Source: Bacteroidales bacterium UBA3663 (GTDB lineage Bacteria > Bacteroidota > Bacteroidia > Bacteroidales > UBA3663). From it: 19,936 nucleotides of DNA. Positions within the stretch are counted from its first letter, which is position 1. Every line of letters begins with the position of its first letter. The notes below the pieces were generated by a model. That model saw only the letters and a list, made by a program, of their open reading frames with translations. It searched no databases and was not told the DNA's origin. Where the stretch lies: NCBI GenBank assembly GCA_002373755.1, contig DFJU01000100.1, positions 1 to 19,936 on the forward strand, given 5' to 3'. A program made the translations under genes and the position numbers. Below, piece by piece: positions 1 to 7,567 of this stretch.

Positions 1-1999
1 CGCCCAGATTGCCGGTCAGCGTGAGCTTTTCGCCCTTGCCCTTGCACAATGCCGACTCGACCATCAGAATCGTGCCGCCCACAGACGTCCACGCCAGACC
101 GGTCACCACGCCCGCGTAGTCGTTACCCTCGTACTTGTCGGGGTCGTAGTCGGGCATTCCGAGGTATTCCTTCAGGTCTTCTGGCTTCAGGCGCGATGGC
201 ACAGGCTCGCCGTTCGACACCTTCCAGGCCACCTTGCGCATAATCTTGGCCAGCCGCTTGTCGAGCAGGCGCACGCCACTCTCGCGTGTATATTGGTCGA
301 TGATGGCCTCCATCGTGTTGCGCGGGATGGTGAATTTCACATCCTTCAGGCCATGTTCGAGGCGCTGTTTCGGCAACAGGTGGCGTTCGCCGATTTCGAC
401 CTTCTCCTCCATGATGTAGCCCGACAGGTCGATGATCTCCATGCGGTCGCGTAGCGGCGCGGCGATGGGCGCGAGGTCGTTGGCCGTAGCGATGAAAAGC
501 ACCTTCGAGAGGTCGTAATCCACGTCGAGGTAGTTGTCGTGGAAAGTCGCATTCTGCTCCGGGTCAAGCACTTCGAGCAGGGCCGATGCCGGGTCGCCAC
601 GGAAGTCGCCCGAGATCTTGTCAATCTCGTCGAGCACGAACACCGGATTGTCCGAGCCCGCCTTGACCAAGCCCGAGATGATGCGTCCGGGCATGGCTCC
701 GATGTAGGTCTTGCGATGGCCTCGGATTTCGGCCTCGTCGTGCAATCCGCCCAACGAGATGCGGACGTACTTGCGCTTCAGGGCCTCGGCGATGCTCTTG
801 CCAAGGCTGGTCTTGCCCACACCTGGAGGGCCGAACAGACAAAGAATCGGCGATTTCATGTCGCCGCGCATCTTCAGCACGGCTAAATGCTCCAGGATGC
901 GTTCCTTGACCTTCTCCAATCCGTAGTGGTCGTGGTCGAGCACACGCTGGGCGCGCTTCAGGTCGAGATTGTCATCGGTCAACTCACCCCACGGCAAATC
1001 GACCATCGTCTGCAAATAGCTGAACTGCATCGAGTAGTCGGGGCTCTGCTCCTGCATACGCTGCAACTTGTTGATTTCCTTGGTGAAGACCTTGCTCACC
1101 GATTCGCTCCAATGCTTCTTGTTGGCACGTTCAAGCAGGCGGTCGATGTCGTCCTGCTGGCTTTCGCCCAACGCCTCCTGAATGGTGTGAATCTGGTTGT
1201 GCAGATATGCCTGACGCTGCTGCTCGTTGATGTTGGCCTGCGTCTGCTCGTGCAGCTGGCTCTTCAATTGGGCGAACTGGAGTTCCTGGTTGATGATGCC
1301 CGACAGGGCGACGGCACGCTCGTAGATATCGACCTGCTCGAGCAGCGACTGACGGCGCGCGACCGGCATCGGGAACGTCGAACAGAGGAAATTGATGAGG
1401 AACGGATCGTCCTTGAAATTCTGGAGCGCAAAGACGACCTCGCCCGGCAGGTTGTTGTCAATCAGCTTGACGAACTCGCCCAAATCCTCCTTGATGTTGC
1501 TCATCAGGGCACGGAACTGCTGGTCGCCCTTCAGCAGAGGCTTCTCCTCCACCAGATGCACCTCGGCCGTAATGAACGGCTTGGTTTGCAGCACTTTGTC
1601 GATGCGGAACATGTTGCGACCGTGCAGGAAGACGTTGGTCGTGCCGTCGGGCATTTCGAGGCTCTTCATCACTTCGGCGATGCAGCCCACGCGGTAGATA
1701 TCGGCCTCGCCTGGTTCCTCGACGGTTGCCGAAATCTGGGTGACGACACCGATGTAGTGATGATGCTTTTCGGCATCTTTGGCCACTTTGCGCGACGATT
1801 TGCGTCCCAACACGAGCGGCATTGTCATATCGGGAAAGAGCACCAGGTCGCGTGCGGCAATCAGCGGCAGTTCGTTGCCGTTGAACTTGTTCATGTCGAT
1901 GTCCGACGATGACTTGTCTTCGGGGAAAATTGACAGGATGGTCGAACCCTCTACGCGATGGTCACTCATTGCTTCAAGATCTAATTTTATCTTATTCAT
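1..1999 (-). CDS. lon: Lon ATP-dependent protease, 3' end missing
   Basis: ATP-dependent serine protease that degrades misfolded and regulatory proteins in the cytoplasm as a hexamer. The gene enters from position 1999 and leaves the window at position 1 after about 666 codons. An N-terminal LON substrate-binding domain spans roughly residues 40-240 (with LPLIAARDLVLFPDMTMPLV). A helical linker follows, then the AAA+ module with Walker A GPPGVGKT at residues 390-397 and Walker B VFVLDEID near 452-459. The reading ends at TLTGNLG, the start of the protease domain, so the catalytic Ser and Lys lie outside and cannot be checked. Family members are about 800-830 residues, so roughly 150 are missing. 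I chose the ATG at 1999; a second in-frame ATG at 1969 is possible. No Bacteroidetes-type promoter is visible in the 97 bases upstream, so it may be read through from the S9 peptidase gene. Confidence 0.97.
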   Translation of the reverse strand, partial: MNKIKLDLEAMSDHRVEGSTILSIFPEDKSSSDIDMNKFNGNELPLIAARDLVLFPDMTMPLVLGRKSSRKVAKDAEKHHHYIGVVTQISATVEEPGEADIYRVGCIAEVMKSLEMPDGTTNVFLHGRNMFRIDKVLQTKPFITAEVHLVEEKPLLKGDQQFRALMSNIKEDLGEFVKLIDNNLPGEVVFALQNFKDDPFLINFLCSTFPMPVARRQSLLEQVDIYERAVALSGIINQELQFAQLKSQLHEQTQANINEQQRQAYLHNQIHTIQEALGESQQDDIDRLLERANKKHWSESVSKVFTKEINKLQRMQEQSPDYSMQFSYLQTMVDLPWGELTDDNLDLKRAQRVLDHDHYGLEKVKERILEHLAVLKMRGDMKSPILCLFGPPGVGKTSLGKSIAEALKRKYVRISLGGLHDEAEIRGHRKTYIGAMPGRIISGLVKAGSDNPVFVLDEIDKISGDFRGDPASALLEVLDPEQNATFHDNYLDVDYDLSKVLFIATANDLAPIAAPLRDRMEIIDLSGYIMEEKVEIGERHLLPKQRLEHGLKDVKFTIPRNTMEAIIDQYTRESGVRLLDKRLAKIMRKVAWKVSNGEPVPSRLKPEDLKEYLGMPDYDPDKYEGNDYAGVVTGLAWTSVGGTILMVESALCKGKGEKLTLTGNLG

Positions 2000-2063
2000 T
2001 TGTTTAAGTTTTTTTTCATTTCATTTTTCGAGGCTCTGTGTCGATTCGGAATAATGGTCGTCG

Positions 2064-2101
2064 CTCATGACCTCACAACCTCATAACCTTAAAACCTCAT
2101 A
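2064..2101. repeat. Short degenerate AACCTCAT/AACCTTAA repeats
   Basis: The spacer between the S9 peptidase and lon carries three variants of the octamer-like unit ACCTCA (CACAACCTCAT, AACCTTAAAA, ACCTCAT) in direct succession, ending across the peptidase stop codon. It resembles slippage-type low-complexity DNA. No function can be assigned. Confidence 0.4.
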
Positions 2102-4571
2102 GCGTTCTTTCCGGATAAAGTGCCTGCCACCACGTCGGGTCGTCCTTCAGGCAGCGGGCGAACCAGGCCATCGTCGCATTTTGCCACAACAGGCGGTGTT
2201 TTTGTCCGATGCCGTGATTGTCGCCCTTGAAACTGAGCATTTCGACGTCCTTGCCGAGCAGCTTCAGCGCGGTGTACATCTGCACCGAGTTGTTGTACGG
2301 CACATTGGTGTCGTCCGTGCCGTGCAGGAAGAGCATCGACGACTTGATCCTGTCGGCATGATAGAGCGGCGAACGGTCAACGTAGAGGTCGGGGCGCGTC
2401 CACGGATAGCTGTTGGCCATCGACACCTCGCTGTAGGTATAGCCCCAATAGCCATAGCCCCAATAGTTCGAGTGGTCGCTGATGCCGGCATGGCTCACGG
2501 CGCAACGGAAAATGTCGGTCACCGTCTGGAGATATTGCGTCAGGAAGCCGCCGTACGATGCACCGATGCAGCCCAACCGCTCGCGGTTCACGTAGGGATG
2601 TTCGTCGCAGAAGGCCGTTGTCGCCTCGATGACGTCGCGTGCAGGGTCGGCTCCGGCCGTGTTGACGTGGCGTGCCGCCCATTCCTGACCGAAGCCTGTC
2701 GCACCGCTCGGATTGACCACCAGGACCACGTAGCCCTGAGCCGCCCACACCGTCCACGGATAGGGGAACTCGAAGTTGCGCAGAGTGCCAGAGCATCCGC
2801 CATAGTAATAGACAATCATCGGATATTTGGCCGATGCGTCGAAGCCGTTTGGCAGATAATACCGGCAATGCACCTCGTCGCCGATGCTGTTGCGGCAGGT
2901 CCACGCCACGGCCGATGCCACATCTGTCCCATCGAACACGTCGCTGTTCAGATTTTCCAGCAGACGCGCGGCTTTCGGCTTCTTGCCGACCTCCATGTCG
3001 TACAGACGCCAGCTGTGGTCGTTGCTTTCGCCCACAAAGACCATCGTCTGTGCATTGTCGGCCAATGCCCATCGTCCCACCACCTCTTCCGGCTGGTTGA
3101 GTCGTTCGATGCTGCCCGACGACGGGTCAATGCGGTACAGCGCGCAGCTGTCGCACACCTCGGCCGTGAAGTAGATTTTGCCGTCGGCGGCGTGCCAGTC
3201 GAAGTTGGCCACCATCGGGTCGAACGTCTTGGTGAGCGGCACGATTTTCCGCGTAGCGATGTCCATCACATAGAGCTGCTGGTCAACCATCGATGCGGTC
3301 ATGCTGTCGGGCACGACGCAGCCGATGCCGCCCAAGCACTCCGGCGAACCCTCGATGCAGATTTTTGTGCCGTCGGGCGAATATTGCGCACTTCCGATGA
3401 AACCGTCGCGGTCAACGAGCGTGTCGAGCCTCATCGTGGCCAAATCGAGTTCAAAGATGCTGTAGAGCGATGTGGGCCGTTGCGTGAGCCTTGCATCCGA
3501 CTTGCATAGCAGCAGACGTTGGCCGTCGCATCGTATGTTGCTCACCCACTGGTTGTTGTATCCGAACGTGAGCTGCTGCTTCAACCCGCTTTTGATGTCG
3601 TAGATTGCCAAGTAGTTGCGGTCGCGCCATCCGGGTTGGCGGTCGTCGGGATGCAAAAAACGGAAAGCTTCGGGGTTCGCATCCTTCGGCCCCTCCTGAC
3701 GCACCGAAATGAGCAGGCGGTCTTCGGTCGGGAACACGTCGAAATCGGTGTCGGGCAGCTCCTCAACCCATATTTCTTCGGCCAATGTGCCAGGATCGAC
3801 CACCACCATGCGGTTCTTGCCACCATGTCCGCGCACCTGATAGAACTTGTTCGTGCGAGGCAGCCAATGCGAATTCTGCGCCAACCGCACGCGCCGCCCT
3901 GTCGCACGCTCGCAAAGGAAGTAGTCGTAGTCGGCCCACTCGCCGTTCGGCGTGCTGATGCCCACGATGAACCATTTTCCGTCGGGCGAAACCTCCAGGT
4001 CGCAATATCGCTTTGACTTCTGCAACTGCCCGAATGTCAAGCGTTTGCCTTGACCGATGCTGCTATCGACCGAAAGTCGCGTAGCTTGCACCTTGGCCGC
4101 ACTGTCCGACACCAAAACGATGCGCAAGCTGTCGTTCCTATGCGGATCGGACAGATATTTTACGCTCAACGTGTGGCTTCCCGGCTCCAATTCGAGTTTT
4201 CCTTCCGATGCCTCATTGCCGTCAACGTACAGCTGATAGCTTTTCGGTGCTTTCTGCAACTTCACTTCGCCCACGAAATAGTCGGCGGTGCTCACCTTTG
4301 CGCCAAGCAGGTGCAATGCCGAGGTTGTGGCCGATGGCAATGCCTCGCCGCTCCATATCGCGCCGTTGCGAAGCCCGTCGAACGACACAGATCCGCGTAG
4401 CAGCGATGCCGTGTCGTACCTCTGCGCATTCACGTCGGTGCTGTCGAGCATGACCGGCCGCCGCACCTCAATCGGGCCGACATGACGGAAAGCCGCTACG
4501 TGAATCGTATCGGCCGCAACCACAGAAAAAAAACAGAAAAGGGAAAGAAAAATCGTTATTTTTTTCGTCAT
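2097..4571 (-). CDS. Secreted S9-family prolyl oligopeptidase-like dipeptidyl peptidase
   Basis: Serine peptidase of clan SC family S9 (DPP IV / acyl-aminoacyl peptidase type), probably periplasmic or surface-associated, releasing short peptides. The 824-residue protein starts with a signal peptide (hydrophobic ITIFLSLFCFFSVVAA, cut near residue 20). An extra beta-rich segment covers about residues 21-170, then a PD40-type beta-propeller to about 550 (SPDGKWFIV, SPDGTKICIEG) and the alpha/beta-hydrolase domain. The catalytic triad is visible: Ser672 in GASYGGF, Asp754 in HGTDDTNVP and His786 in GDNHGIG. The Asp-to-His spacing of 32 equals that of human DPP IV, and the Ser-to-Asp spacing (82 against 78) is close. 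GASYGG rather than GWSYGG argues against classical DPP IV, so substrate preference is open. The start lies 31 bases after the nfo stop, which suggests co-transcription. Confidence 0.93.
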   Translation of the reverse strand: MTKKITIFLSLFCFFSVVAADTIHVAAFRHVGPIEVRRPVMLDSTDVNAQRYDTASLLRGSVSFDGLRNGAIWSGEALPSATTSALHLLGAKVSTADYFVGEVKLQKAPKSYQLYVDGNEASEGKLELEPGSHTLSVKYLSDPHRNDSLRIVLVSDSAAKVQATRLSVDSSIGQGKRLTFGQLQKSKRYCDLEVSPDGKWFIVGISTPNGEWADYDYFLCERATGRRVRLAQNSHWLPRTNKFYQVRGHGGKNRMVVVDPGTLAEEIWVEELPDTDFDVFPTEDRLLISVRQEGPKDANPEAFRFLHPDDRQPGWRDRNYLAIYDIKSGLKQQLTFGYNNQWVSNIRCDGQRLLLCKSDARLTQRPTSLYSIFELDLATMRLDTLVDRDGFIGSAQYSPDGTKICIEGSPECLGGIGCVVPDSMTASMVDQQLYVMDIATRKIVPLTKTFDPMVANFDWHAADGKIYFTAEVCDSCALYRIDPSSGSIERLNQPEEVVGRWALADNAQTMVFVGESNDHSWRLYDMEVGKKPKAARLLENLNSDVFDGTDVASAVAWTCRNSIGDEVHCRYYLPNGFDASAKYPMIVYYYGGCSGTLRNFEFPYPWTVWAAQGYVVLVVNPSGATGFGQEWAARHVNTAGADPARDVIEATTAFCDEHPYVNRERLGCIGASYGGFLTQYLQTVTDIFRCAVSHAGISDHSNYWGYGYWGYTYSEVSMANSYPWTRPDLYVDRSPLYHADRIKSSMLFLHGTDDTNVPYNNSVQMYTALKLLGKDVEMLSFKGDNHGIGQKHRLLWQNATMAWFARCLKDDPTWWQALYPERTL

Positions 4572-4602
4572 ACATGTATGTTTACCGACTCACGTTCAGC
4601 AA

Positions 4603-5445
4603 TTATCGTGCCAAACTGCGCAACCAAGCAATTTCTTCCGGCCAACGTGCCTCATCGGGCGTTTCAAGTATGATTGGCATGTCGTCAAAACGGGCATCGT
4701 TCATAAAGCGGTGGAAGAACTCCTCGCCTATCATGCCGAGACCCAGACTTTCGTGTCTGTCAACGCGGCTTCCGCACCCTTTCTTGCTGTCGTTCAAGTG
4801 AATGGCTCGCAAATAGCGGAAACCGACTTCGCGTTCAAATGCGTCAAATGTTGCCTCATATCCGGCCTCTGTGCTAAGGTCGTAGCCTGCCGCAAACGTG
4901 TGGCAGGTGTCGATGCAGACAGCTACGCGACTTTTGTCTGTCACACCGGCAATGATTCGGGCAATCTGCGGGAAGGCGAAACCCAAGTTTGAGCCTTGCC
5001 CCGCCGTGTTTTCAATCACGGCAACGGCGGTCGTCGTCTTGTCCAATGCCCCATTTATGCTCTCGGCAATCAGGTCGAGGCACGCCTCTTCCGACAACTG
5101 GTTGAGGTGAGCGCCCGGATGGAAGTTGACCAACGACAATCCCAGCTGTTCGGCCCGTTGAAGTTCGTTGAGGAAGGCGGCGCGGCTTTTGGCCAGCCCC
5201 TCTTCTGTCGGATTTCCCAAGTTTATCAAGTAGCTGTCGTGCGGCAGGACGTGTTCTGGCGCGATTTTTGCATCGGCCAGGGCCTGCTTGAAAGCTTCGA
5301 TATTCTTCTGCGCCAACGGCTTGCTCACCCACGCCTTTTGGTTGCGGGTAAAAAGCGCAAGGGCGTCGGCTCCGATGCGGACGGCTTCGGCAACGGCGTT
5401 CTCTACGCCACCGGCCGACGATGTATGTGCTCCAATGTACTTCAT
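4603..5445 (-). CDS. nfo: Endonuclease IV (deoxyribonuclease IV)
   Basis: AP endonuclease of base-excision repair: it cuts the DNA backbone 5' to abasic sites and removes 3' blocking groups, using three zinc ions in a TIM barrel. The 280-residue protein starts [13 protein letters not shown], as in E. coli Nfo, so I use the ATG at 5445 rather than the in-frame TTG at 5454. All nine E. coli zinc ligands fall at the same residue numbers: His69, His109, Glu145, Asp179, His182, His216, Asp229, His231 and Glu261. Signature stretches [20 protein letters not shown] and HLNDSK are present. It leads a possible leftward operon nfo-S9 peptidase-lon and has a good promoter at 5483-5515 overlapping that of mazG. 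Confidence 0.98.
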   Translation of the reverse strand: MKYIGAHTSSAGGVENAVAEAVRIGADALALFTRNQKAWVSKPLAQKNIEAFKQALADAKIAPEHVLPHDSYLINLGNPTEEGLAKSRAAFLNELQRAEQLGLSLVNFHPGAHLNQLSEEACLDLIAESINGALDKTTTAVAVIENTAGQGSNLGFAFPQIARIIAGVTDKSRVAVCIDTCHTFAAGYDLSTEAGYEATFDAFEREVGFRYLRAIHLNDSKKGCGSRVDRHESLGLGMIGEEFFHRFMNDARFDDMPIILETPDEARWPEEIAWLRSLAR

Positions 5446-5482
5446 AGTGTGCAAATGCGGATAACGTGCCCAAAAAGGGCGC

Positions 5483-5515
5483 GCAAAGTTACGAAATTAG
5501 TTCGTGGTTCACAAA
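5483..5515 (-). promoter_or_regulatory. nfo promoter (Bacteroidetes type)
   Basis: On the minus strand TTTG (5515-5512) is followed after 20 bases by TAACTTTGC (5491-5483), a close match to the Bacteroidetes sigma-ABfr pattern TTTG-N19/20-TAnnTTTG. It predicts a transcript start near 5477 and a leader of about 30 bases before the ATG at 5445. Confidence 0.75.
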
Positions 5516-5531
5516 AATTTGCCTACATTTG
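5501..5531 (+). promoter_or_regulatory. mazG promoter (Bacteroidetes type)
   Basis: TTCG (5501-5504, one mismatch to TTTG) is followed after 19 bases by TACATTTG (5524-5531), matching the -7 box TAnnTTTG. It would start transcription near 5537, about 20 bases before the mazG ATG. It shares bases 5501-5515 with the divergent nfo promoter. Confidence 0.65.
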
Positions 5532-5555
5532 CCCCTCATTTTAAAAGACGCACAA

Positions 5556-6398
5556 ATGGAACAGCATTTAGAAGTACCAAATATCGAACGTAAAACTGCC
5601 GCCTGGCAACGCGCTCTCGGCGTGATGCAGACGCTCCGCAAGGATTGCCCCTGGGATGCCAAACAGACCAACGAATCAATCCGCCAGAACAGCATCGAAG
5701 AGATGTATGAACTGGCCGAGGCGCTCATCAAAGGCGAGCCGGACGAAATAAAGAAGGAGTGCGGCGACGTGATGGAACAGCTCTTTTTCTACACCATGTT
5801 CGCCGAAGAAGCCGGACAGTTCGACATGGCCGACATGCTCAACGCGATGTGCGACAAATTGGTGTTCCGCCATCCGCACGTGTTCAACCCCGACGGCTCG
5901 CTAATCAGCCAAGTGGGTACACGCGGCGGCGAAAATGTGCAGAATGCCGACGATGTATCAAAGCTGTGGGAGGTTGTCAAGCAGAAGGAGAAAGGCGGCA
6001 ACCGCACCATCCTGTCGGGCATACCGGCGTCGCTCCCATCGCTCATTAAGGCCTACCGTATGCAGGACAAGGCGCGCAATGCCGGCTTCGACTGGGAAAA
6101 GCGCGAAGAGGTCTGGGCTAAGGTCAAGGAGGAAATCTCGGAATTTGAGGCCGAGGTCGCCTCGATGGACAAGGAGCGCATGGAAAGCGAATTCGGCGAT
6201 CTGCTCTTTTCGCTCATCAATGCCGCCCGCCTGTACAAAATCAAGCCCGACAATGCTCTCGAAAAGACCAACCAGAAATTTCAGCGCCGTTTCACCTACG
6301 TCGAAGAGGAGGCCAAGCGGCAAGGCCGAATGTTGAACGAGATGACATTGGCCGAAATGGACGCTCTATGGAACGAGGCAAAATCGAAAGGATTATAA
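5556..6398 (+). CDS. mazG: Nucleoside triphosphate pyrophosphohydrolase MazG
   Basis: Hydrolyses (d)NTPs to monophosphate and pyrophosphate; in E. coli it cleans the nucleotide pool and lowers ppGpp indirectly. The 280-residue protein has two MazG repeats. The first carries CPWD at residues 31-34, the metal-binding EEMYELAEA at 48-56 and E68/D71 in KKECGDVMEQ. The second carries EEISEFEAE near 191-199 and EFGDLLFSLINAARL. The C-terminal TLAEMDALWNEAK is typical of the family. The frame stays open back to 5466, but the ATG at 5556 fits the family start and sits just after the promoter; the extra 30 residues would be read from the promoter itself. The gene is divergent from nfo. Confidence 0.96.
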   Translation: MEQHLEVPNIERKTAAWQRALGVMQTLRKDCPWDAKQTNESIRQNSIEEMYELAEALIKGEPDEIKKECGDVMEQLFFYTMFAEEAGQFDMADMLNAMCDKLVFRHPHVFNPDGSLISQVGTRGGENVQNADDVSKLWEVVKQKEKGGNRTILSGIPASLPSLIKAYRMQDKARNAGFDWEKREEVWAKVKEEISEFEAEVASMDKERMESEFGDLLFSLINAARLYKIKPDNALEKTNQKFQRRFTYVEEEAKRQGRMLNEMTLAEMDALWNEAKSKGL

Positions 6399-6502
6399 CC
6401 ATTTCGGACAAATTGTTGTCACGAATCCCCCTTTCCCGTCTTTTTGGAGGCTGAAAAGGGGGCAAATTATATTCATTCGTAGCGCAAAATCGGGTCAAAA
6501 AC

Positions 6503-6531
6503 AAAAAAAGTCCATTATTCTGGATTTTTTT
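6503..6531 (+). terminator. Weak candidate terminator after mazG
   Basis: An A-run and TCCA pair with TGGA and a run of seven T around a six-base loop (TTATTC), with a one-base bulge. The GC part is only four pairs, so it is a weak hairpin, but the T-run on either strand fits an intrinsic terminator. The T-run overlaps the upstream box of the next promoter. Confidence 0.35.
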
Positions 6532-6565
6532 GTCCCCCATCAATAATAAAAAAGCATTATCTTTG
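6529..6565 (+). promoter_or_regulatory. Promoter of the small RNA candidate
   Basis: TATCTTTG (6558-6565, followed by C) matches the Bacteroidetes -7 box TAnnTTTG exactly. A TTTG at 6529-6532 lies 25 bases upstream, longer than the usual 19-21, so the -33 part is doubtful. Transcription would start near 6571. Confidence 0.55.
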
Positions 6566-6569
6566 CGCA

Positions 6570-6675
6570 GATGATTAAAAGACCTTTCTCTCATGAAGTT
6601 TCTAAAGGAATAATGTTTTCAAATAAGGTTTGTAAAAACGGAAAGAGCCGCACGTGAGTGTCGCTCTTTTTTTTT
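6570..6675 (+). ncRNA. Candidate independently transcribed small RNA, about 105 nt
   Basis: The segment is bounded by a good -7 box (6558-6565) and a strong intrinsic terminator (6642-6675), with no gene for about 900 bases downstream on this strand, so it should be a free short transcript. Within it, CCTTT near 6582 can pair either with AAAGG near 6605 or, in longer form (AGACCTT), with AAGGTTT near 6625, giving two alternative folds. The interior is A/T-rich and mostly single-stranded. A 28-codon frame (6571-6657, starting MIKRPFSHEV and ending in the terminator stem) is also present, but its ATG coincides with the predicted transcript start, so a protein is less likely. From memory, the Rfam Bacteroidales-1 RNAs have the same promoter-to-terminator layout; I cannot confirm membership. 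Confidence 0.5.
6642..6675 (+). terminator. Intrinsic terminator of the small RNA candidate
   Basis: AAAGAGC (6642-6648) pairs with GCTCTTT (6663-6669). An inner CAC/GTG stem has loop GTGA, and nine T residues run through 6675. This is a clear rho-independent terminator. Confidence 0.8.
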
Positions 6676-6690
6676 CACCAAATTGAACTA

Positions 6691-6707
6691 TCACCGAATT
6701 GAACGAA
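6691..6707. repeat. Left copy of 17-base inverted repeat bounding the repeat region
   Basis: TCACCGAATTGAACGAA is the exact reverse complement of 7450-7466. A copy with one mismatch to the right-hand form lies at 6900-6916. It marks the left edge of the repeat-rich spacer. Confidence 0.65.
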
Positions 6708-6966
6708 TGAAACAAATCCACGTTGCCTGCTTTTTTACAACGGAAATAAACAGAAACAAGGCAAGTTCTATAAATTCAAGAATTAGAGAATTTTAGAATT
6801 TATAATTTGTTGAGAACGAGAATTTTTGAGAATTAGAAACTTCCTGTAATAGTAATTTATAGAAACTCCCACAAATAGAAAACACGGAAGTTCGGTTGAT
6901 TCGTTCAATTAGGTGACCGTTTTTTCGCGTCTTTCGTGCTTTTCGTGGTTATAAAAACCGTTTTTT

Positions 6967-7415
6967 CGGTGACAGTAGCGACACCGCATTGTGACATCTT
7001 ATACCGATGGTCGGGCTATTTGTAGAGACGTTTCATGAAACGTCTCTACGGGGAAAGCAGTTCTTGAGCCCTTTTAATTCTTTTCGTGTCTTTAGTGGTT
7101 ACAAAACTGCTCTTCTCGGTGACAGTAGCAACGCCACATTGTGACATCTTATACCGATGGTCGGGCTATTTGTAGAGACGTTTCATGAAACGTCTCTACG
7201 GGGAACGCATTTCTTGTGTCCTTTTAATTCTTTCCGTGTCTTTCGTGCTTATATACAGCTCTTCTCGGTGACAGTAGCGACGCCACATTGTGACATCTTA
7301 TACCGATGGTCGGGCTATTTGTAGAGACGTTTCATGAAACGTCTCTACGGGGAACGCATTTCTTGAGCCATTTTAATTCTTTTCGCCTTTCGTGCTTTTC
7401 GTGGTTACAAAAAAT
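6967..7415. repeat. Three tandem copies of a ~150-base unit with a perfect palindrome
   Basis: Units start with CGGTGACAGTAGC at 6967, 7117 and 7266 (periods 150 and 149). About 65 bases in each unit, from TTGTGACATC through the palindrome to CTACGGGGA, are identical in all three. The remainder, including CTTTCGTGnTTTTCGTGG-like words, varies. Each unit carries a perfect 28-base palindrome, half-site GTAGAGACGTTTCA, at 7022-7049, 7172-7199 and 7321-7348. Degenerate partial units flank the array (GGTGACCG at 6912, CGGTGACTG at 7461). Confidence 0.9.
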
Positions 7416-7449
7416 TCGTTCAATTCTAGTGTTTAGCATCTCATTTCAA

Positions 7450-7466
7450 TTCGTTCAATTCGGTGA
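7450..7466. repeat. Right copy of 17-base inverted repeat bounding the repeat region
   Basis: TTCGTTCAATTCGGTGA is the exact reverse complement of 6691-6707. Together they enclose 776 bases that contain the 150-base tandem array. Confidence 0.65.
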
Positions 7467-7510
7467 CTGTTTTCGTGTCTTTCGTGTTTTTCGTGGTTAT
7501 AAAAAAGTGA

Positions 7511-7541
7511 CAAAAAAGGCCCGAGGAAAATCCCCGAGCCT
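7511..7541 (-). terminator. Intrinsic terminator of the SusCD operon
   Basis: Read on the minus strand, AGGCTCGGGGA pairs with TCCTCGGGCCT across a TTT loop (eleven pairs, two of them wobble), followed by six T. It lies 26 bases past the stop of the last operon gene and ends the five-gene transcript. Confidence 0.9.
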
Positions 7542-7567
7542 GAATCTGTGTATTCAAAAGTCTGAAT

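Larger units (their letters stand above)
6399..7567. other. Long non-coding stretch between mazG and the SusCD operon
   Basis: About 1.17 kb without a convincing protein gene. In order it holds a weak mazG terminator, a small RNA gene with promoter and terminator, an AT-rich segment (6760-6860) made of GAATTnGAGAATT-like words, three 150-base tandem repeats with perfect palindromes, scattered copies of the word CTTTCGTGnTTTTCGTGGTT, and the operon terminator at 7511-7541. Confidence 0.8.

Noticed and set aside
887..1912. 341-codon open frame on the plus strand
   Set aside because: It is exactly antisense to lon, whose motifs are unambiguous. Its composition (repeated Leu/Val/Asp/His) is what the reverse strand of a GC-rich gene gives.
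2181..3509. 442-codon open frame on the plus strand
   Set aside because: It is antisense to the catalytic and propeller parts of the S9 peptidase, with His/Val/Arg-rich sequence and no recognisable domain.
6427..6464. CCCCCTTTC / GAAAAGGGGG hairpin after mazG as terminator
   Set aside because: The pairing needs a bulge and a 17-base loop, and no T-run follows on either strand, so it is not a convincing terminator, though it may fold in the mRNA.
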